Positions 18,318 through 27,320 of a stretch of DNA of 64,000 bases are shown piece after piece. Origin of the DNA: RPRI01 sp051233685 (GTDB taxonomy: Bacteria; Desulfobacterota; Desulfobacteria; Desulfobacterales; RPRI01); NCBI RefSeq assembly GCF_051233685.1, contig NZ_JBAMMY010000206.1:1-64000 (forward strand). The letters run 5' to 3'. The position numbers and the translations under genes are program-made. Numbering within the stretch: the first letter of the stretch is position 1; each line of letters starts with the position of its first letter. The notes under the pieces were generated by a model. It searched no databases and was not told the DNA's origin. It saw only the letters and a program-made list of their open reading frames with translations.

Positions 18318-19703
18318 TTAAGCGCAGACTGAATTGGAAAAATTCTGTTTTTTCATTTTTTCAACAAGGGTTGTTCTCTTAATATTTAAAAGCTTTGCGG
18401 CCTTTGCCTTGATCCCGTCGCTCTTTTCCAGAGCTTCCATTATAAGCCTTCTTTCGTAATCCTGAACGGCAGTATCAAAGGAAACAACTCCGTCAAGCGC
18501 CGGAGCAGTGTCGCCTTTGGGAAATGATACCTCAGCCTGCTGTATGTATTCCGGAAGATCTTCAAACTCAACTACCTGTTTATCGCAAAGGACAACTATG
18601 CGCTTAATCGCATTTTCCAGTTCTCTCACATTACCCGGCCAGCTATAGCCAAGCATTGCATCCATTGATACAGGGTCGAACCCGGTTATTATGTTGTTCT
18701 CTTTTTTTTGAAACTTTTTTAAGAAATAGTTAATAAGCAACGGTATGTCGGTTTTTCGCTGTTTTAATGTAGGCACCTTTATTGAGATAACATTTAACCT
18801 GTAATATAGATCTTCTCTGAAGGTATTGTTGTTGATTGCTGCGGACAAATTTTTATTGGTGGCCGCAAGGATACGCACATCAGTATGAATTGTTTTGGTT
18901 CCGCCAACTCTTTCAAAGCGCTGATCCTGAAGCACTCTTAACAGCTTTACCTGTAATGCCGGACTCATTTCACCTATTTCATCCAAAAACATAGTACCGC
19001 CGTTCGCCATTTCGAAACGGCCGATCCTGCTTTTATAAGCTCCTGTAAATGCCCCTTTTTCATGTCCGAAAAGTTCACTCTCCAGCAAAGCTTCCGGAAT
19101 AGCGCCGCAATTAATAACAACCAGGGGCTTTTCGCTCCTATAGCTGTCATAATGGATAGCCCTTGCTATTAATTCTTTTCCCGTGCCGCTTGGACCTTGA
19201 ATGAGAACCGAAATGTCCGTATCGGCTATTTTATCAATCAGGCTGAATATATTCTCCATAGCCTTACTGCTGCCGATAATATTAGTGTATGAATATCTTT
19301 TTTTCAGTTGTTTTTTCAGCCGGATATTTTCTTCCTCAAGAGATTTAAATTTAACGGCTTTCTCGACAACAACAAGGAGTTCAGCCGATGTAATTGGCTT
19401 TGTTATGTAATCAAAAGCACCCTGCTTAATGGCCTCAACAGAACCTTTGATGGTTGCATGGCCTGTTAAAATGATACATTTTGTTTTAGTAAGTTTTGAC
19501 ACAACATGGTTAAGTACAGCCATGCCATCAACGCCCGGCATCATCAGGTCGGTTAAAACAAGATCAAAATGATTGGTTTCAAGCTCTTTAATTCCCGAAG
19601 CCCCATCAGGAGCAAACACCGATTCATAGCCTTTTTCCTGTAAGATATTTGCTATTAATTCTGCTTCAACAAGATTGTCATCTATGATCAAAATTTTTTC
19701 CAT
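18318..19703 (-). CDS. NtrC-family sigma54-dependent response regulator
   Basis: The 461-residue protein has an intact receiver (Asp8, Asp9, phospho-acceptor Asp52 in LTDLMMPG, Lys in YITKPI), a sigma54 AAA+ domain (GPSGTGKE, GAFTGAYKSRIGRFE, FREDLYYRLN) and a C-terminal helix-turn-helix (IKAKAAKLLNIKRTTLVEKMKK). Unlike the neighbour at 14100, all phosphorylation residues are present. It lies between the chemotaxis operon and the AMIN-TPR gene on the same strand. That position and the several sigma54 boxes in the window make it a candidate upper-tier flagellar regulator. The cognate kinase is not obvious here. Confidence 0.9.
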   Translation of the reverse strand: MEKILIIDDNLVEAELIANILQEKGYESVFAPDGASGIKELETNHFDLVLTDLMMPGVDGMAVLNHVVSKLTKTKCIILTGHATIKGSVEAIKQGAFDYITKPITSAELLVVVEKAVKFKSLEEENIRLKKQLKKRYSYTNIIGSSKAMENIFSLIDKIADTDISVLIQGPSGTGKELIARAIHYDSYRSEKPLVVINCGAIPEALLESELFGHEKGAFTGAYKSRIGRFEMANGGTMFLDEIGEMSPALQVKLLRVLQDQRFERVGGTKTIHTDVRILAATNKNLSAAINNNTFREDLYYRLNVISIKVPTLKQRKTDIPLLINYFLKKFQKKENNIITGFDPVSMDAMLGYSWPGNVRELENAIKRIVVLCDKQVVEFEDLPEYIQQAEVSFPKGDTAPALDGVVSFDTAVQDYERRLIMEALEKSDGIKAKAAKLLNIKRTTLVEKMKKQNFSNSVCA

Positions 19704-19788
19704 ATCATAATGCCTTTCTGATATAAAAATAAGACAAACTAGTAGATATTATTATTTAGACGACAAAAATATAACGTCGCGGCAGGAC

Positions 19789-19812
19789 ATCAAAATAAAA
19801 ATCCATTTTGAT
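19789..19812. repeat. Short inverted repeat upstream of the NtrC-type regulator
   Basis: ATCAAAAT (19789-19796) and ATTTTGAT (19805-19812) enclose eight bases. It lies in the 221-base gap between the hypothetical gene and the regulator at 18318-19703, about 90 bases before that start. It could be an operator or an attenuator-like hairpin. No T-run follows on the minus strand, so a terminator is unlikely. Confidence 0.3.
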
Positions 19813-19924
19813 ATTAACTGAGCCTTTCCTTAAGTATAATAGAAGGGATAAACAAAATACAATTAAAATATGAACTTTTTTATAAAGCCACCTTGTAAAC
19901 ATAACATGTGCATGATGAAATTAA

Positions 19925-20323
19925 CTACACATAATCCCCACGCTGAAACTTCATCATGGCAACATGTGTTGTAACCGAAAGGGCTCTTACAAATTGCTCA
20001 ATTTCCCGGTTCTTGGGAACAATATCGGCGGTCTTTGATTCAACAAGGCTCATCTCTTTTTCTATACGGGTAACAATGGGCTCAATTTCTTTTAATGTTT
20101 TTTGATGATTACTCAATTCGTTAGCATAATCATCAAGAAGATTAAGCACATTATCACTATGATTAATTACATCCGTTTCATGATCTGATATAGCCGGTAG
20201 AGAAACCTTGTCGATTTCGGAAAGTTTGCTATTAAAGACTTGCTTAAAACCTTTATCGTTCGTAATTCTGTTAAGGGCTGGCTGCCGCAAATGATCCGTC
20301 TGTTCTATTCTTTTTATATCCAT
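19925..20323 (-). CDS. Hypothetical protein at the end of the che operon
   Basis: I do not recognise a family. It has 132 residues: a polar N-terminal half, a predicted helical coiled-coil region around residues 60-105 (YANELSNHQKTLKEIEPIV) and a C-terminal segment FVRALSVTTHVAMMKFQRGDYV. There is no signal peptide or membrane helix. The ATG at 20323 is chosen because AAAGG lies seven bases before it; a GTG at 20344 is also in frame. It follows cheY by about 120 bases on the same strand. A chemotaxis or flagellar role is only suggested by context. Confidence 0.55.
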   Translation of the reverse strand: MDIKRIEQTDHLRQPALNRITNDKGFKQVFNSKLSEIDKVSLPAISDHETDVINHSDNVLNLLDDYANELSNHQKTLKEIEPIVTRIEKEMSLVESKTADIVPKNREIEQFVRALSVTTHVAMMKFQRGDYV

Positions 20324-20445
20324 TGTTTGACCTTTCTCTGTCACAAATATTTAAAAAAATCAACCATAGAAACTTTATTTATTCATTTTGATATAATAGC
20401 TTTCCGTTTTTAATGCAGAATAACAAACCCGACCGGATAAAAGAA

Positions 20446-20820
20446 TCAATTAAAAATCTTTTTTAGTTTCTGGTCGACGGTTTCAGCAGTGAAGGGTTTA
20501 ACGATATAGCTGCTCACGCCTGCTTTAACAGCACAAATAATGTTATTCTTCTGTGCTTCTGCCGTAACCATCACAAAAGGTATCTTCTTTAATTGTTCAT
20601 CGGACCGGATCTTTGCCAATAGCTCTATCCCAGGCATTCCCGGCATATTCCAATCGCACATGATCAGATCAAATTTATCATTCTGCAACATCTTCAAAGC
20701 GCTTTTCCCGTCTTCTGCTTCGATAATATTGCTAAATCCGATCTTCTTTAATATGTTCTTTACAATTCTCCTCATCGTGGCAAAATCGTCAACAACAAGA
20801 ACCTTCATATTTAAATCCAT
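20446..20820 (-). CDS. cheY: Chemotaxis response regulator CheY
   Basis: Single receiver domain of 124 residues with the acidic pair Asp11-Asp12, phospho-acceptor Asp56 in MCDWNMPG, Thr in MVTAEA and Lys in IVKPF. The MCDWNMPGM sequence and the length are typical of flagellar-motor CheY rather than of generic receivers. It should be phosphorylated by CheA, bind FliM and be dephosphorylated by the CheZ encoded just upstream. A GGAGG site precedes the start. Confidence 0.92.
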   Translation of the reverse strand: MDLNMKVLVVDDFATMRRIVKNILKKIGFSNIIEAEDGKSALKMLQNDKFDLIMCDWNMPGMPGIELLAKIRSDEQLKKIPFVMVTAEAQKNNIICAVKAGVSSYIVKPFTAETVDQKLKKIFN

Positions 20821-20883
20821 GATTAATCAACCTCCATATTTCATTATAATTTAATATATATCCATAATACCTTCAGTATAGTT

Positions 20884-21669
20884 TTAAATATTTGCCAGAA
20901 TATTATCTATATCCGTCTGATCCAGCCCCAGACCTTCTTTCTGCGGACCCGCCAGTTCGGAAACTTTTTCATCGACAAATTTCTGTAATTCCTCATTCGA
21001 AATGTCAGGGTTATTTTCCTTTGCGGTCAATTTTATTCCAAAGCGTACAAGCATGCTTTTCAGTTTTTTCTCCATCTCTTTTACAAGCGCCATTATTTTT
21101 TTGATCCGCTGGCCGGTTAAATCCTGAAAACTCATATGAACAAAGATATCTGCCGTCAATGTTTCGTAGTTCTGAATGCTTGATTCCATATAGTTGATTA
21201 GAGGAGTAAGCTTTTCTATAGTTTGCCTGTCTATTTCTATATCATCGGTTTTACCTGCCTCCTCCGGCAATTTAAGTTTTCCTGATTTTAAGGAGGTGAT
21301 AGCTTTTTGAATTTTTGAAGTCTGTTCCTGTAGCACCTCAAGATTATCCATAATCTTGTTAGCCGCTTTTTCGGTGGTTTCAATGATACCTTCAAGCTGA
21401 TCGGATGCTTCAGGTATATGTTTTGTTGCAACTTCTGTTATTTCCGGATCAATTTTAGATCTTAAGTCCGTCCTGAAGTCAACAATAAGCAATGCCAGCT
21501 CTTTCATTGCACCACGCATTCCATATGCAATATCCTGAAAAAATTGCTCATCTCTATATAAAATGCCCTCAGATAAATAAGTAATAAACTCTATGATTTG
21601 TTTTATTTCATCGACGGAAAGCTTTCCGCCGACAATCTCATAAATTTTATCTTCCAGATGCTTTGTCAT
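20884..21669 (-). CDS. cheZ: CheZ-type CheY-P phosphatase
   Basis: Long four-helix-bundle protein of 261 residues. The CheZ signature SFQDLTGQRIKKIM near residues 183-196 carries the Gln that in CheZ attacks CheY-P, and the C-terminal tail DQTDIDNILANI resembles the CheY-binding tail after a variable linker. It lies between cheB and cheY, 63 bases before cheY. A separate CheX-like phosphatase is encoded in the same operon, so two dephosphorylation routes are present. Confidence 0.88.
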   Translation of the reverse strand: MTKHLEDKIYEIVGGKLSVDEIKQIIEFITYLSEGILYRDEQFFQDIAYGMRGAMKELALLIVDFRTDLRSKIDPEITEVATKHIPEASDQLEGIIETTEKAANKIMDNLEVLQEQTSKIQKAITSLKSGKLKLPEEAGKTDDIEIDRQTIEKLTPLINYMESSIQNYETLTADIFVHMSFQDLTGQRIKKIMALVKEMEKKLKSMLVRFGIKLTAKENNPDISNEELQKFVDEKVSELAGPQKEGLGLDQTDIDNILANI

Positions 21670-21693
21670 TTAGTTAACCTCTCTTTTACTATT

Positions 21694-22743
21694 CTATTTT
21701 TTCCCTACTATCATATTCAGCACAGTATTTCCGATATCATTTAAAGGAACCACTTTTTCAGCGGCACCTAATTTGATCGCTTCCTTGGGCATACCAAAAA
21801 CAATACAGCTGTTTTCATCCTGTGCAATGGTTCGCGCTCCGGCTTCACGCATTTTCAACAAACCTTTTGCGCCATCATGGCCCATACCGGTCATGATTAC
21901 TCCCGCTGCATTGCCACCGGCATATTCGGCTACGGAATAGAATAAAACATCGACAGATGGCCGCTGATGATGAACCAGCGGGCCCTGTTTTACCTGGACA
22001 TAATATCTTGCGCCGCTCTTTTTAAGCAGCATATGATAATTTCCCGGCGCAATTAATGCGGTTCCGTTTACCAATGAATCTCCGTCAGCGGCTTCCTTTA
22101 CTGTAATAGAGCTTAATTCATTTAACCTTTCGGCAAAAGAAGTGGTGAAATGTGCCGGCATATGTTGAACAACAAGAATTCCGGGTGCATTTGGCGGCAT
22201 TGATGTCAAGACAACTTTTAATGCTTCGGTTCCACCTGTTGAAGCGCCAATAGCTACGATCTTGTTGGTTGTTTCGGTTAGTGCTTTAGAAGTATTTTTA
22301 ACTTGTATGCTGTTGTTTTCGGAAGCAAATTTAGATGGATTTACCTTTATTCTGGCTACAGCCCTGATTTTGTCAACCAGCTGAACGCTCATCTCTCCAA
22401 CCGAATAGGCGCCGGATGGTTTTGAAATCACATCAAGAGCACCGAGAGATAAAGCCTCCAAAGCCATCTTGCCGCCTTTTGGGGTTAATGAACTTACGAT
22501 TATTACGGGAATTGGATAATAGCGCATTAATTTTTTCAAGAAGCTAAGTCCGTCCATTCTGGGCATTTCAATATCTAACGTAACAACATCGGGGTTCAAT
22601 TTTACGATCTTATCCCTTGCCACATAAGGATCAGGAGCCGTACCTACAATTTCTATATCGGCTTCTTTCGAAAGTTCTTCCGAGAAGACTTTCCTGACCA
22701 CAGCCGAATCATCGACAATTAATACTTTTATTTGGTTTCCCAT
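21694..22743 (-). CDS. cheB: Chemotaxis protein-glutamate methylesterase CheB
   Basis: Removes methyl groups from chemoreceptors and deamidates glutamines. The receiver domain (1-120) has Asp11, Asp12 and phospho-acceptor Asp57 in TLDIEMP. The esterase domain (about 155-345) has catalytic Ser168 in GASTGG, His in VVQHMPAHFT and Asp in GMGHDGA. It has 349 residues, the usual size. It is 12 bases after the CheX-like gene and 24 bases before cheZ. It is the counterpart of the CheR encoded at 28665. Confidence 0.97.
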   Translation of the reverse strand: MGNQIKVLIVDDSAVVRKVFSEELSKEADIEIVGTAPDPYVARDKIVKLNPDVVTLDIEMPRMDGLSFLKKLMRYYPIPVIIVSSLTPKGGKMALEALSLGALDVISKPSGAYSVGEMSVQLVDKIRAVARIKVNPSKFASENNSIQVKNTSKALTETTNKIVAIGASTGGTEALKVVLTSMPPNAPGILVVQHMPAHFTTSFAERLNELSSITVKEAADGDSLVNGTALIAPGNYHMLLKKSGARYYVQVKQGPLVHHQRPSVDVLFYSVAEYAGGNAAGVIMTGMGHDGAKGLLKMREAGARTIAQDENSCIVFGMPKEAIKLGAAEKVVPLNDIGNTVLNMIVGKK

Positions 22744-22755
22744 AGTATAATGCCT

Positions 22756-23235
22756 TTAATTTAAGGGCGTATTTATTATAAGCCCGGCTGCAATATAATT
22801 ATCATCAGTCTCGATGGAAAAAGAGCTGTTCTGCCCATCTGCCGGACGCTTGGCCAGAAAGTCATTTCCATTTGCATATTGCGGGATACCAATCTTATAG
22901 GCATCTTTTTTATCAAATTGCGATAGCATATAACCGACAATCATGTTGAGGGCTTCCTTTACTGTATCCCTCTCATGTTTTTCGCTTATAGTATCTTCTG
23001 AAAATCCTAAAAAGTTGGCCGTTATTTCTCTGGCGAATCCTGCCGGCACAAAAAGATATGAGAAACCTGCCTGAGGACCGGTAAAATCCAGAGTAGCGCC
23101 AACCAGTGCTTTTTCACTTAAAAACCATTCGCTTAAAGCTGCCGGCTTCTCATTGATCCGCACGGGCATAAAAAACATTTTATCCATTACTTCAGAAATC
23201 GCCTGCTTCATCGCCATCATCATTTCCCCTGACAT
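22756..23235 (-). CDS. CheX-like chemotaxis phosphatase-family protein
   Basis: The 159-residue protein has the CheC/CheX fold pattern: VGATLDFTGPQAGFSYLFVP, then the helix VKEALNMIVGYML, where E and N sit in the phosphatase-motif positions. CheX proteins dephosphorylate CheY-type receivers. The start at 23235 overlaps the preceding receiver gene by 44 bases and is supported by GAGGAGG six bases before it. The tight overlap with a stand-alone receiver suggests that this receiver is its partner. Several in-frame ATGs follow, so the true start could be slightly later. Confidence 0.75.
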   Translation of the reverse strand: MSGEMMMAMKQAISEVMDKMFFMPVRINEKPAALSEWFLSEKALVGATLDFTGPQAGFSYLFVPAGFAREITANFLGFSEDTISEKHERDTVKEALNMIVGYMLSQFDKKDAYKIGIPQYANGNDFLAKRPADGQNSSFSIETDDNYIAAGLIINTPLN

Positions 23236-23620
23236 CGGAAACCTCCTCTTCCATTAATTTGCTAAGAGTATTCTTTATATCCGCCGGGAAAAAAGGCTTT
23301 TTAATATATCCGCTCGCCCCCAGCTTTATCGACTCCAGGATTTTTGTTTCACTTCCTTCAGTTGTGATCATTACAACCGGAATTGAACTGAATAGCTCAT
23401 TTTTTTTCATTTCGGATAGAAACGACATGCCATCCATATTTGGCATATTTATGTCGCTTAAAACCAGATCTATCCAATCGTTATCAAGTATTTTCAAGGC
23501 TTCAATGCCATCTTCAGCCTCAAAATAATTACCCACATTAAAGCCGGAAACTTTAATGATCTTTTTTATAACTGCCCGCATTGACGAAGAATCATCAACG
23601 ATCAGAACATTAAATGCCAT
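23192..23620 (-). CDS. Stand-alone CheY-like receiver protein
   Basis: Receiver domain of 142 residues with VDDSSS, phospho-acceptor Asp in LSDINMPNMDG (residue 56 from the 23620 ATG), MITTEG and YIKKPFF, plus a short acidic tail. A TTG at 23626 overlaps the HDOD stop, but GGAGG nine bases before the ATG favours 23620. It differs from the motor CheY at 20446 in having TEG rather than TAEA and a longer tail, so it may be a phosphate sink or act on another output. It overlaps the CheX-like gene by 44 bases. Confidence 0.85.
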   Translation of the reverse strand: MAFNVLIVDDSSSMRAVIKKIIKVSGFNVGNYFEAEDGIEALKILDNDWIDLVLSDINMPNMDGMSFLSEMKKNELFSSIPVVMITTEGSETKILESIKLGASGYIKKPFFPADIKNTLSKLMEEEVSDVRGNDDGDEAGDF

Positions 23621-23622
23621 TT

Positions 23623-24480
23623 TCAACGCCCTCCTGACAAATTAACCATCTCTTCAACAGCTTTGGTTTTTTCCCAGAAATCAGCGATGGTTTTTTGTAG
23701 CTCCACATCAGTAAAATTCAGCCTGTCCACAACTTCCTGATAATACCTGTAAGCGAGTCCGTCTGCCCCCCCGCCTATTCCTATCATCATGCATATTGAA
23801 TCTGCCAGATAAATAATTGGAATTGATAGATTATCCTGTATCAAAATATTTATCGGGTTGTGATGGTTCCTAATGATAAATACCATTTCAGGATTAAAAC
23901 TCCATCTTTCAGCTACCATGGCTCCTAATTCGGCATGATCAATTCCAAGAATATCTTTTTCGGCCTCCAAAAAAGTCATTCCATTTTCTTGCACTCTTAA
24001 TTCAATTTGCTTAAACACATCTTTGATATAATTGCTTAATACTACCTTGCCGATATCTTTCAATAATGCCGATGTAAACAGGCGGGGAATATTTTTAATA
24101 TTGCGTTTTTCCGCCAAATTCTGGGCTATCAGAGCCGAAGAAACAGAATACTTCCACAATTCGCCTTCATTCAGATCATACCCGTCCTGGGAAGACCTGA
24201 AGTTCTTGGAAAAATTTCCCATTATAACTATATTTGCTATATTATTCATTCCTAAATAGGAAACCGCCTGTCTTACCGATACAACTTTTTCTCTTAAGGA
24301 AAAGAAAGATGAATTGCATATCTTCAAGAGATTGGCGGTCATACTTTGATCGTATTTGATAACATCCACAATCTCCCCAAGTGAGCTGTCAGGGTTGGAT
24401 ATTATCTCCATAATTTTAGTCCCTGTCGAGGAAACAGGACTCAGAGAATCAATATTATTTATAATTTTTTCTAAATCCAT
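23623..24480 (-). CDS. HDOD-domain protein of the chemotaxis operon
   Basis: The 285-residue protein consists essentially of one HDOD domain (LSPVSSTGTKIMEIISNPDSS, VIKYDQSMTANLLKICNSSFF, QAVSYLGMNNIANIVIMG, SSALIAQNLAEK, ALLKDIGKVVLS). HDOD proteins are non-catalytic relatives of HD phosphohydrolases used as signalling scaffolds. It overlaps cheD by ten bases upstream and nearly touches the receiver gene downstream. The same CheD-HDOD pair is fused in one protein at 57443-58792, so a physical interaction with CheD is likely. Confidence 0.88.
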   Translation of the reverse strand: MDLEKIINNIDSLSPVSSTGTKIMEIISNPDSSLGEIVDVIKYDQSMTANLLKICNSSFFSLREKVVSVRQAVSYLGMNNIANIVIMGNFSKNFRSSQDGYDLNEGELWKYSVSSALIAQNLAEKRNIKNIPRLFTSALLKDIGKVVLSNYIKDVFKQIELRVQENGMTFLEAEKDILGIDHAELGAMVAERWSFNPEMVFIIRNHHNPINILIQDNLSIPIIYLADSICMMIGIGGGADGLAYRYYQEVVDRLNFTDVELQKTIADFWEKTKAVEEMVNLSGGR

Positions 24481-24959
24481 GGTATTTTTCTCACTTCTGT
24501 TCCGGATACTTTCATGATGGCTTCGCCTGTTTTTATCTCAAGTTTTATAGTCCTGTTCACTGTTCCGCCTACCTCTTCGAAATCTACTATTATATTATTT
24601 TTCCAGAACATTTTTCTAAGAACAGTGTGGTTACGCTTTCCGATATTAAAAAGCCCGTTTTGATCCAGAATCTGGGCTCCACCTAATACAAGAATTTTCA
24701 AGCGCTTTTTTACAGCTCCAAACCTGTATGTTTCCTTAAATAGAAGCGGAATGCCGGTATTGCCGAACATAAAAGGATTCTTCACAGCTTTTACCGGATC
24801 AATCTCAGACTCGGGTAACATATAATGAAGAACCCCGCCCACTTTTGCAACAGGATCATATATTCCAACTCCTATACATGAACCCAGAGCGTATGTAACC
24901 AGCACTGCATCAGGATCATTGCTTACTTTCATGTCACCGACGCCGACAACAATATTCAT
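24471..24959 (-). CDS. cheD: Chemoreceptor glutamine deamidase CheD
   Basis: Deamidates receptor glutamines and in some species assists CheC. The catalytic triad expected from CheD structures is present: Thr22, Cys28 in ALGSCIGV and His45 in GVLHYML. It has 162 residues. The start overlaps the cheA stop by one base (TAATG) and the end overlaps the HDOD gene by ten. The layout cheA-cheD-HDOD-receiver-cheX suggests one translationally coupled signalling unit. Confidence 0.95.
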   Translation of the reverse strand: MNIVVGVGDMKVSNDPDAVLVTYALGSCIGVGIYDPVAKVGGVLHYMLPESEIDPVKAVKNPFMFGNTGIPLLFKETYRFGAVKKRLKILVLGGAQILDQNGLFNIGKRNHTVLRKMFWKNNIIVDFEEVGGTVNRTIKLEIKTGEAIMKVSGTEVRKIPWI

Positions 24960-27169
24960 TATGATTCCCTCGATACCATCTGAAATATACTTCCTATATC
25001 AAGAATAAGTCCGACTCTTCCATCGCCCATAATCACTGAACCGGCTATTCCTTTGATGTCTTTAAGCCACCCACCCATGCTTTTAATAACGACCTCTTCC
25101 CGATTAATCAATTCGTCCACCAGCAGGCATTTTTTCTTCTCCTGATTTTCCACAACAACAACTAGTTTTCCCCATAGCTCTTCTTTTGTTTGTTCGGAAG
25201 TACTTTCTGCGTTTAGCCCAAGCAAGCGATCAAGCCTGATCAGTGGAATCAGATTATTTCTTACTTTTATAACCTCTCCCTCTCCCTTTACAGTAAAATA
25301 TTCTTCTTTCCGGGGTCGAAATGATTCCTGAATATTTAATGTGGGAATAATAAATCTCTCATTTGCTACTTTAACTATCATTCCGTCTACGATCGCCAGA
25401 GTCAGAGGCAAGCGGATGTAAAATGTTGCACCTTTATCAGCAAATGACCGGACATCAACTCTACCTCTTAATTTTTCTACTTTACTTTTTACAACATCAG
25501 TGCCTACGCCTCTTCCCGAAATATCCGTTACCTTATCTGCAGTTGAAAATCCGGGATGAAATATCAGATTGTCTATCTCGGCTTCAGTCAGCTTTTCACC
25601 CTCTTTGACTAAACCGCTTTGGAGAGCTTTTGACATGATTTTTTCTCTGTTCAATCCGCGTCCGTCATCTCCTATTTCAATAACTATATTGCCACCTTTA
25701 TGGTATGCTTTAAGATATACGGTTCCCTGCCTGGGTTTATTCTTTGCAATTCTTTCATCAGAAAGTTCCAGGCCATGGTCAATTGAGTTTCGGATCATAT
25801 GAACCATAGGCTCATAAATTTCCTCAATAAGATTTCTGTCTATTTCCGTTTCTTCGCCGGACGTGACTAATTGTATATCCTTACCCGCCTTTTTGGCCAA
25901 GTCCCGAACGAGTCGGAGCATTTTTTGAAAAGTATTTTTTATGGGAACCATTCGCATCGACATTGCGGTATTTTGCAGACTTGATGTAATCAGATTCAAT
26001 TGATTGGTTATTTGAATAAGCTTTCTGTCTTTGTTGTTTAGAACAGCTTCATGCTGTCTTAGCATTGACTGGGCAATTGCCAATTCTCCGACCATATCAA
26101 CAATATTATCAAGCTTTATCGTATCTACCTTCACCTGAAGCGTTTCAGGAGCATCCACGCGCTTCTGCTCTCTTAATGATAAAACAACCGCCTTGGTTTT
26201 AACTTTTTCCTGCGCAACCAGTATTTCGCCTAATTTCTTTTCAGGTTCCGTCTGCTGAATTTCCAGCGCTTTCTCGATATCTGATTCGCTTACCGTACCT
26301 GAAGCAACAAGCATTTCACCCAAACGTTTTTTCTTATTCTTTGCTGTCGGAGAAATTAGCTCATCTATCCTTTTCTTAAAGTCTTCAAGATCTTCGTTGC
26401 CCTCAAAAAGCATTCCGCTATCAAGAGAACTTCTGACGTTTTCAATCATTGCCTTTAAAATATCCACACTTTCCAAAACAACATCTATTATATCGCCATT
26501 AATAGTTAATTCGCCGTTTCGTGCCTTATCCAGCAAGTTCTCAACTGTATGAGCAAATTGATGGATATTATTAAAATTGAGAAATCCCGAAACACCTTTA
26601 ACTGTATGAAATGGTCTGAAGATAGCATTGATTGTCTCAACATCGGAAGGATCCTGTTCAAGATCCATAAGCTTGACTTCAATGGATGCCAGATTGTCAA
26701 GTGATTCGGCAACAAAATCGGAAATAATTTCCCTGTCTTCATTGTTTATTTTTGCAGGCGGTGAGCTTTCCGCAGAACCATCTTCTTTATCAGTTTCAAT
26801 GCTCTTATTGCCTGACGATTCTTTATTATCCTGAAACTGCAGCCCTAAGCCGGCTTTCAGCTCTGATATATCACCTTCAAAGCATTTGCCTTTTGCGATA
26901 TCCTCTACTCTTTTTTGCATAAAAGAGACACCCCGCTCAAAAGGTCCCAAGTCGGTTATTTCCCTTAATATGACTGCTTCAATATTATCTTTCATTGCTT
27001 CGGTGATTGCTATCAGGGCTTGTTCTTCTAATATTTTGGATAGTTCTATGATAGACTCGATTGATTTTACGGTATTTCCAAGACTTGGCACATCTTCTGA
27101 ATCCAGCATAACCGTTTCAAGCGCGAGTGATTCAATCTCTCGTTTTATTTTTTCTAACGTCGTTGTCAT
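24959..27169 (-). CDS. cheA: Chemotaxis histidine kinase CheA with internal MshEN-like module
   Basis: The 736-residue kinase has an unusual order: a helical N-terminal extension (1-130), an HPt domain with phospho-His188 in FHTVKGVSGF (normally near residue 50), and a linker with two MshEN-like motifs at about residues 280-340 (RLGEMLVASGTVSESDIEKA, then KLGEILVAQEKV). Then come dimerisation, the ATPase domain (HMIRNSIDHGLE, GDDGRG, GRGVGTDVV) and the CheW-like domain. MshEN domains bind c-di-GMP through RLGxxLxxxGxxxxxxLxxALxxQ motifs. The first copy here fits well, the second lacks some residues. There is no clear P2 domain. Start ATG 27169 (AAGGA before it) is preferred to TTG 27172. It follows the PilZ gene after 151 bases. 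Confidence 0.93.
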   Translation of the reverse strand: MTTTLEKIKREIESLALETVMLDSEDVPSLGNTVKSIESIIELSKILEEQALIAITEAMKDNIEAVILREITDLGPFERGVSFMQKRVEDIAKGKCFEGDISELKAGLGLQFQDNKESSGNKSIETDKEDGSAESSPPAKINNEDREIISDFVAESLDNLASIEVKLMDLEQDPSDVETINAIFRPFHTVKGVSGFLNFNNIHQFAHTVENLLDKARNGELTINGDIIDVVLESVDILKAMIENVRSSLDSGMLFEGNEDLEDFKKRIDELISPTAKNKKKRLGEMLVASGTVSESDIEKALEIQQTEPEKKLGEILVAQEKVKTKAVVLSLREQKRVDAPETLQVKVDTIKLDNIVDMVGELAIAQSMLRQHEAVLNNKDRKLIQITNQLNLITSSLQNTAMSMRMVPIKNTFQKMLRLVRDLAKKAGKDIQLVTSGEETEIDRNLIEEIYEPMVHMIRNSIDHGLELSDERIAKNKPRQGTVYLKAYHKGGNIVIEIGDDGRGLNREKIMSKALQSGLVKEGEKLTEAEIDNLIFHPGFSTADKVTDISGRGVGTDVVKSKVEKLRGRVDVRSFADKGATFYIRLPLTLAIVDGMIVKVANERFIIPTLNIQESFRPRKEEYFTVKGEGEVIKVRNNLIPLIRLDRLLGLNAESTSEQTKEELWGKLVVVVENQEKKKCLLVDELINREEVVIKSMGGWLKDIKGIAGSVIMGDGRVGLILDIGSIFQMVSRES

Positions 27170-27320
27170 CAATCATATCCTTCATATCCTTCTGCTCTTT
27201 GTTAATAGCTTAATAAAATATAGTTCCAATGAAGGCGGCTTGTTTTCTTTGTATGTTTCTTTGCGATTCACACTCACCCCGGGACGATACACGTTTGCCT
27301 CAGGTCTGTGAATTAATTTT

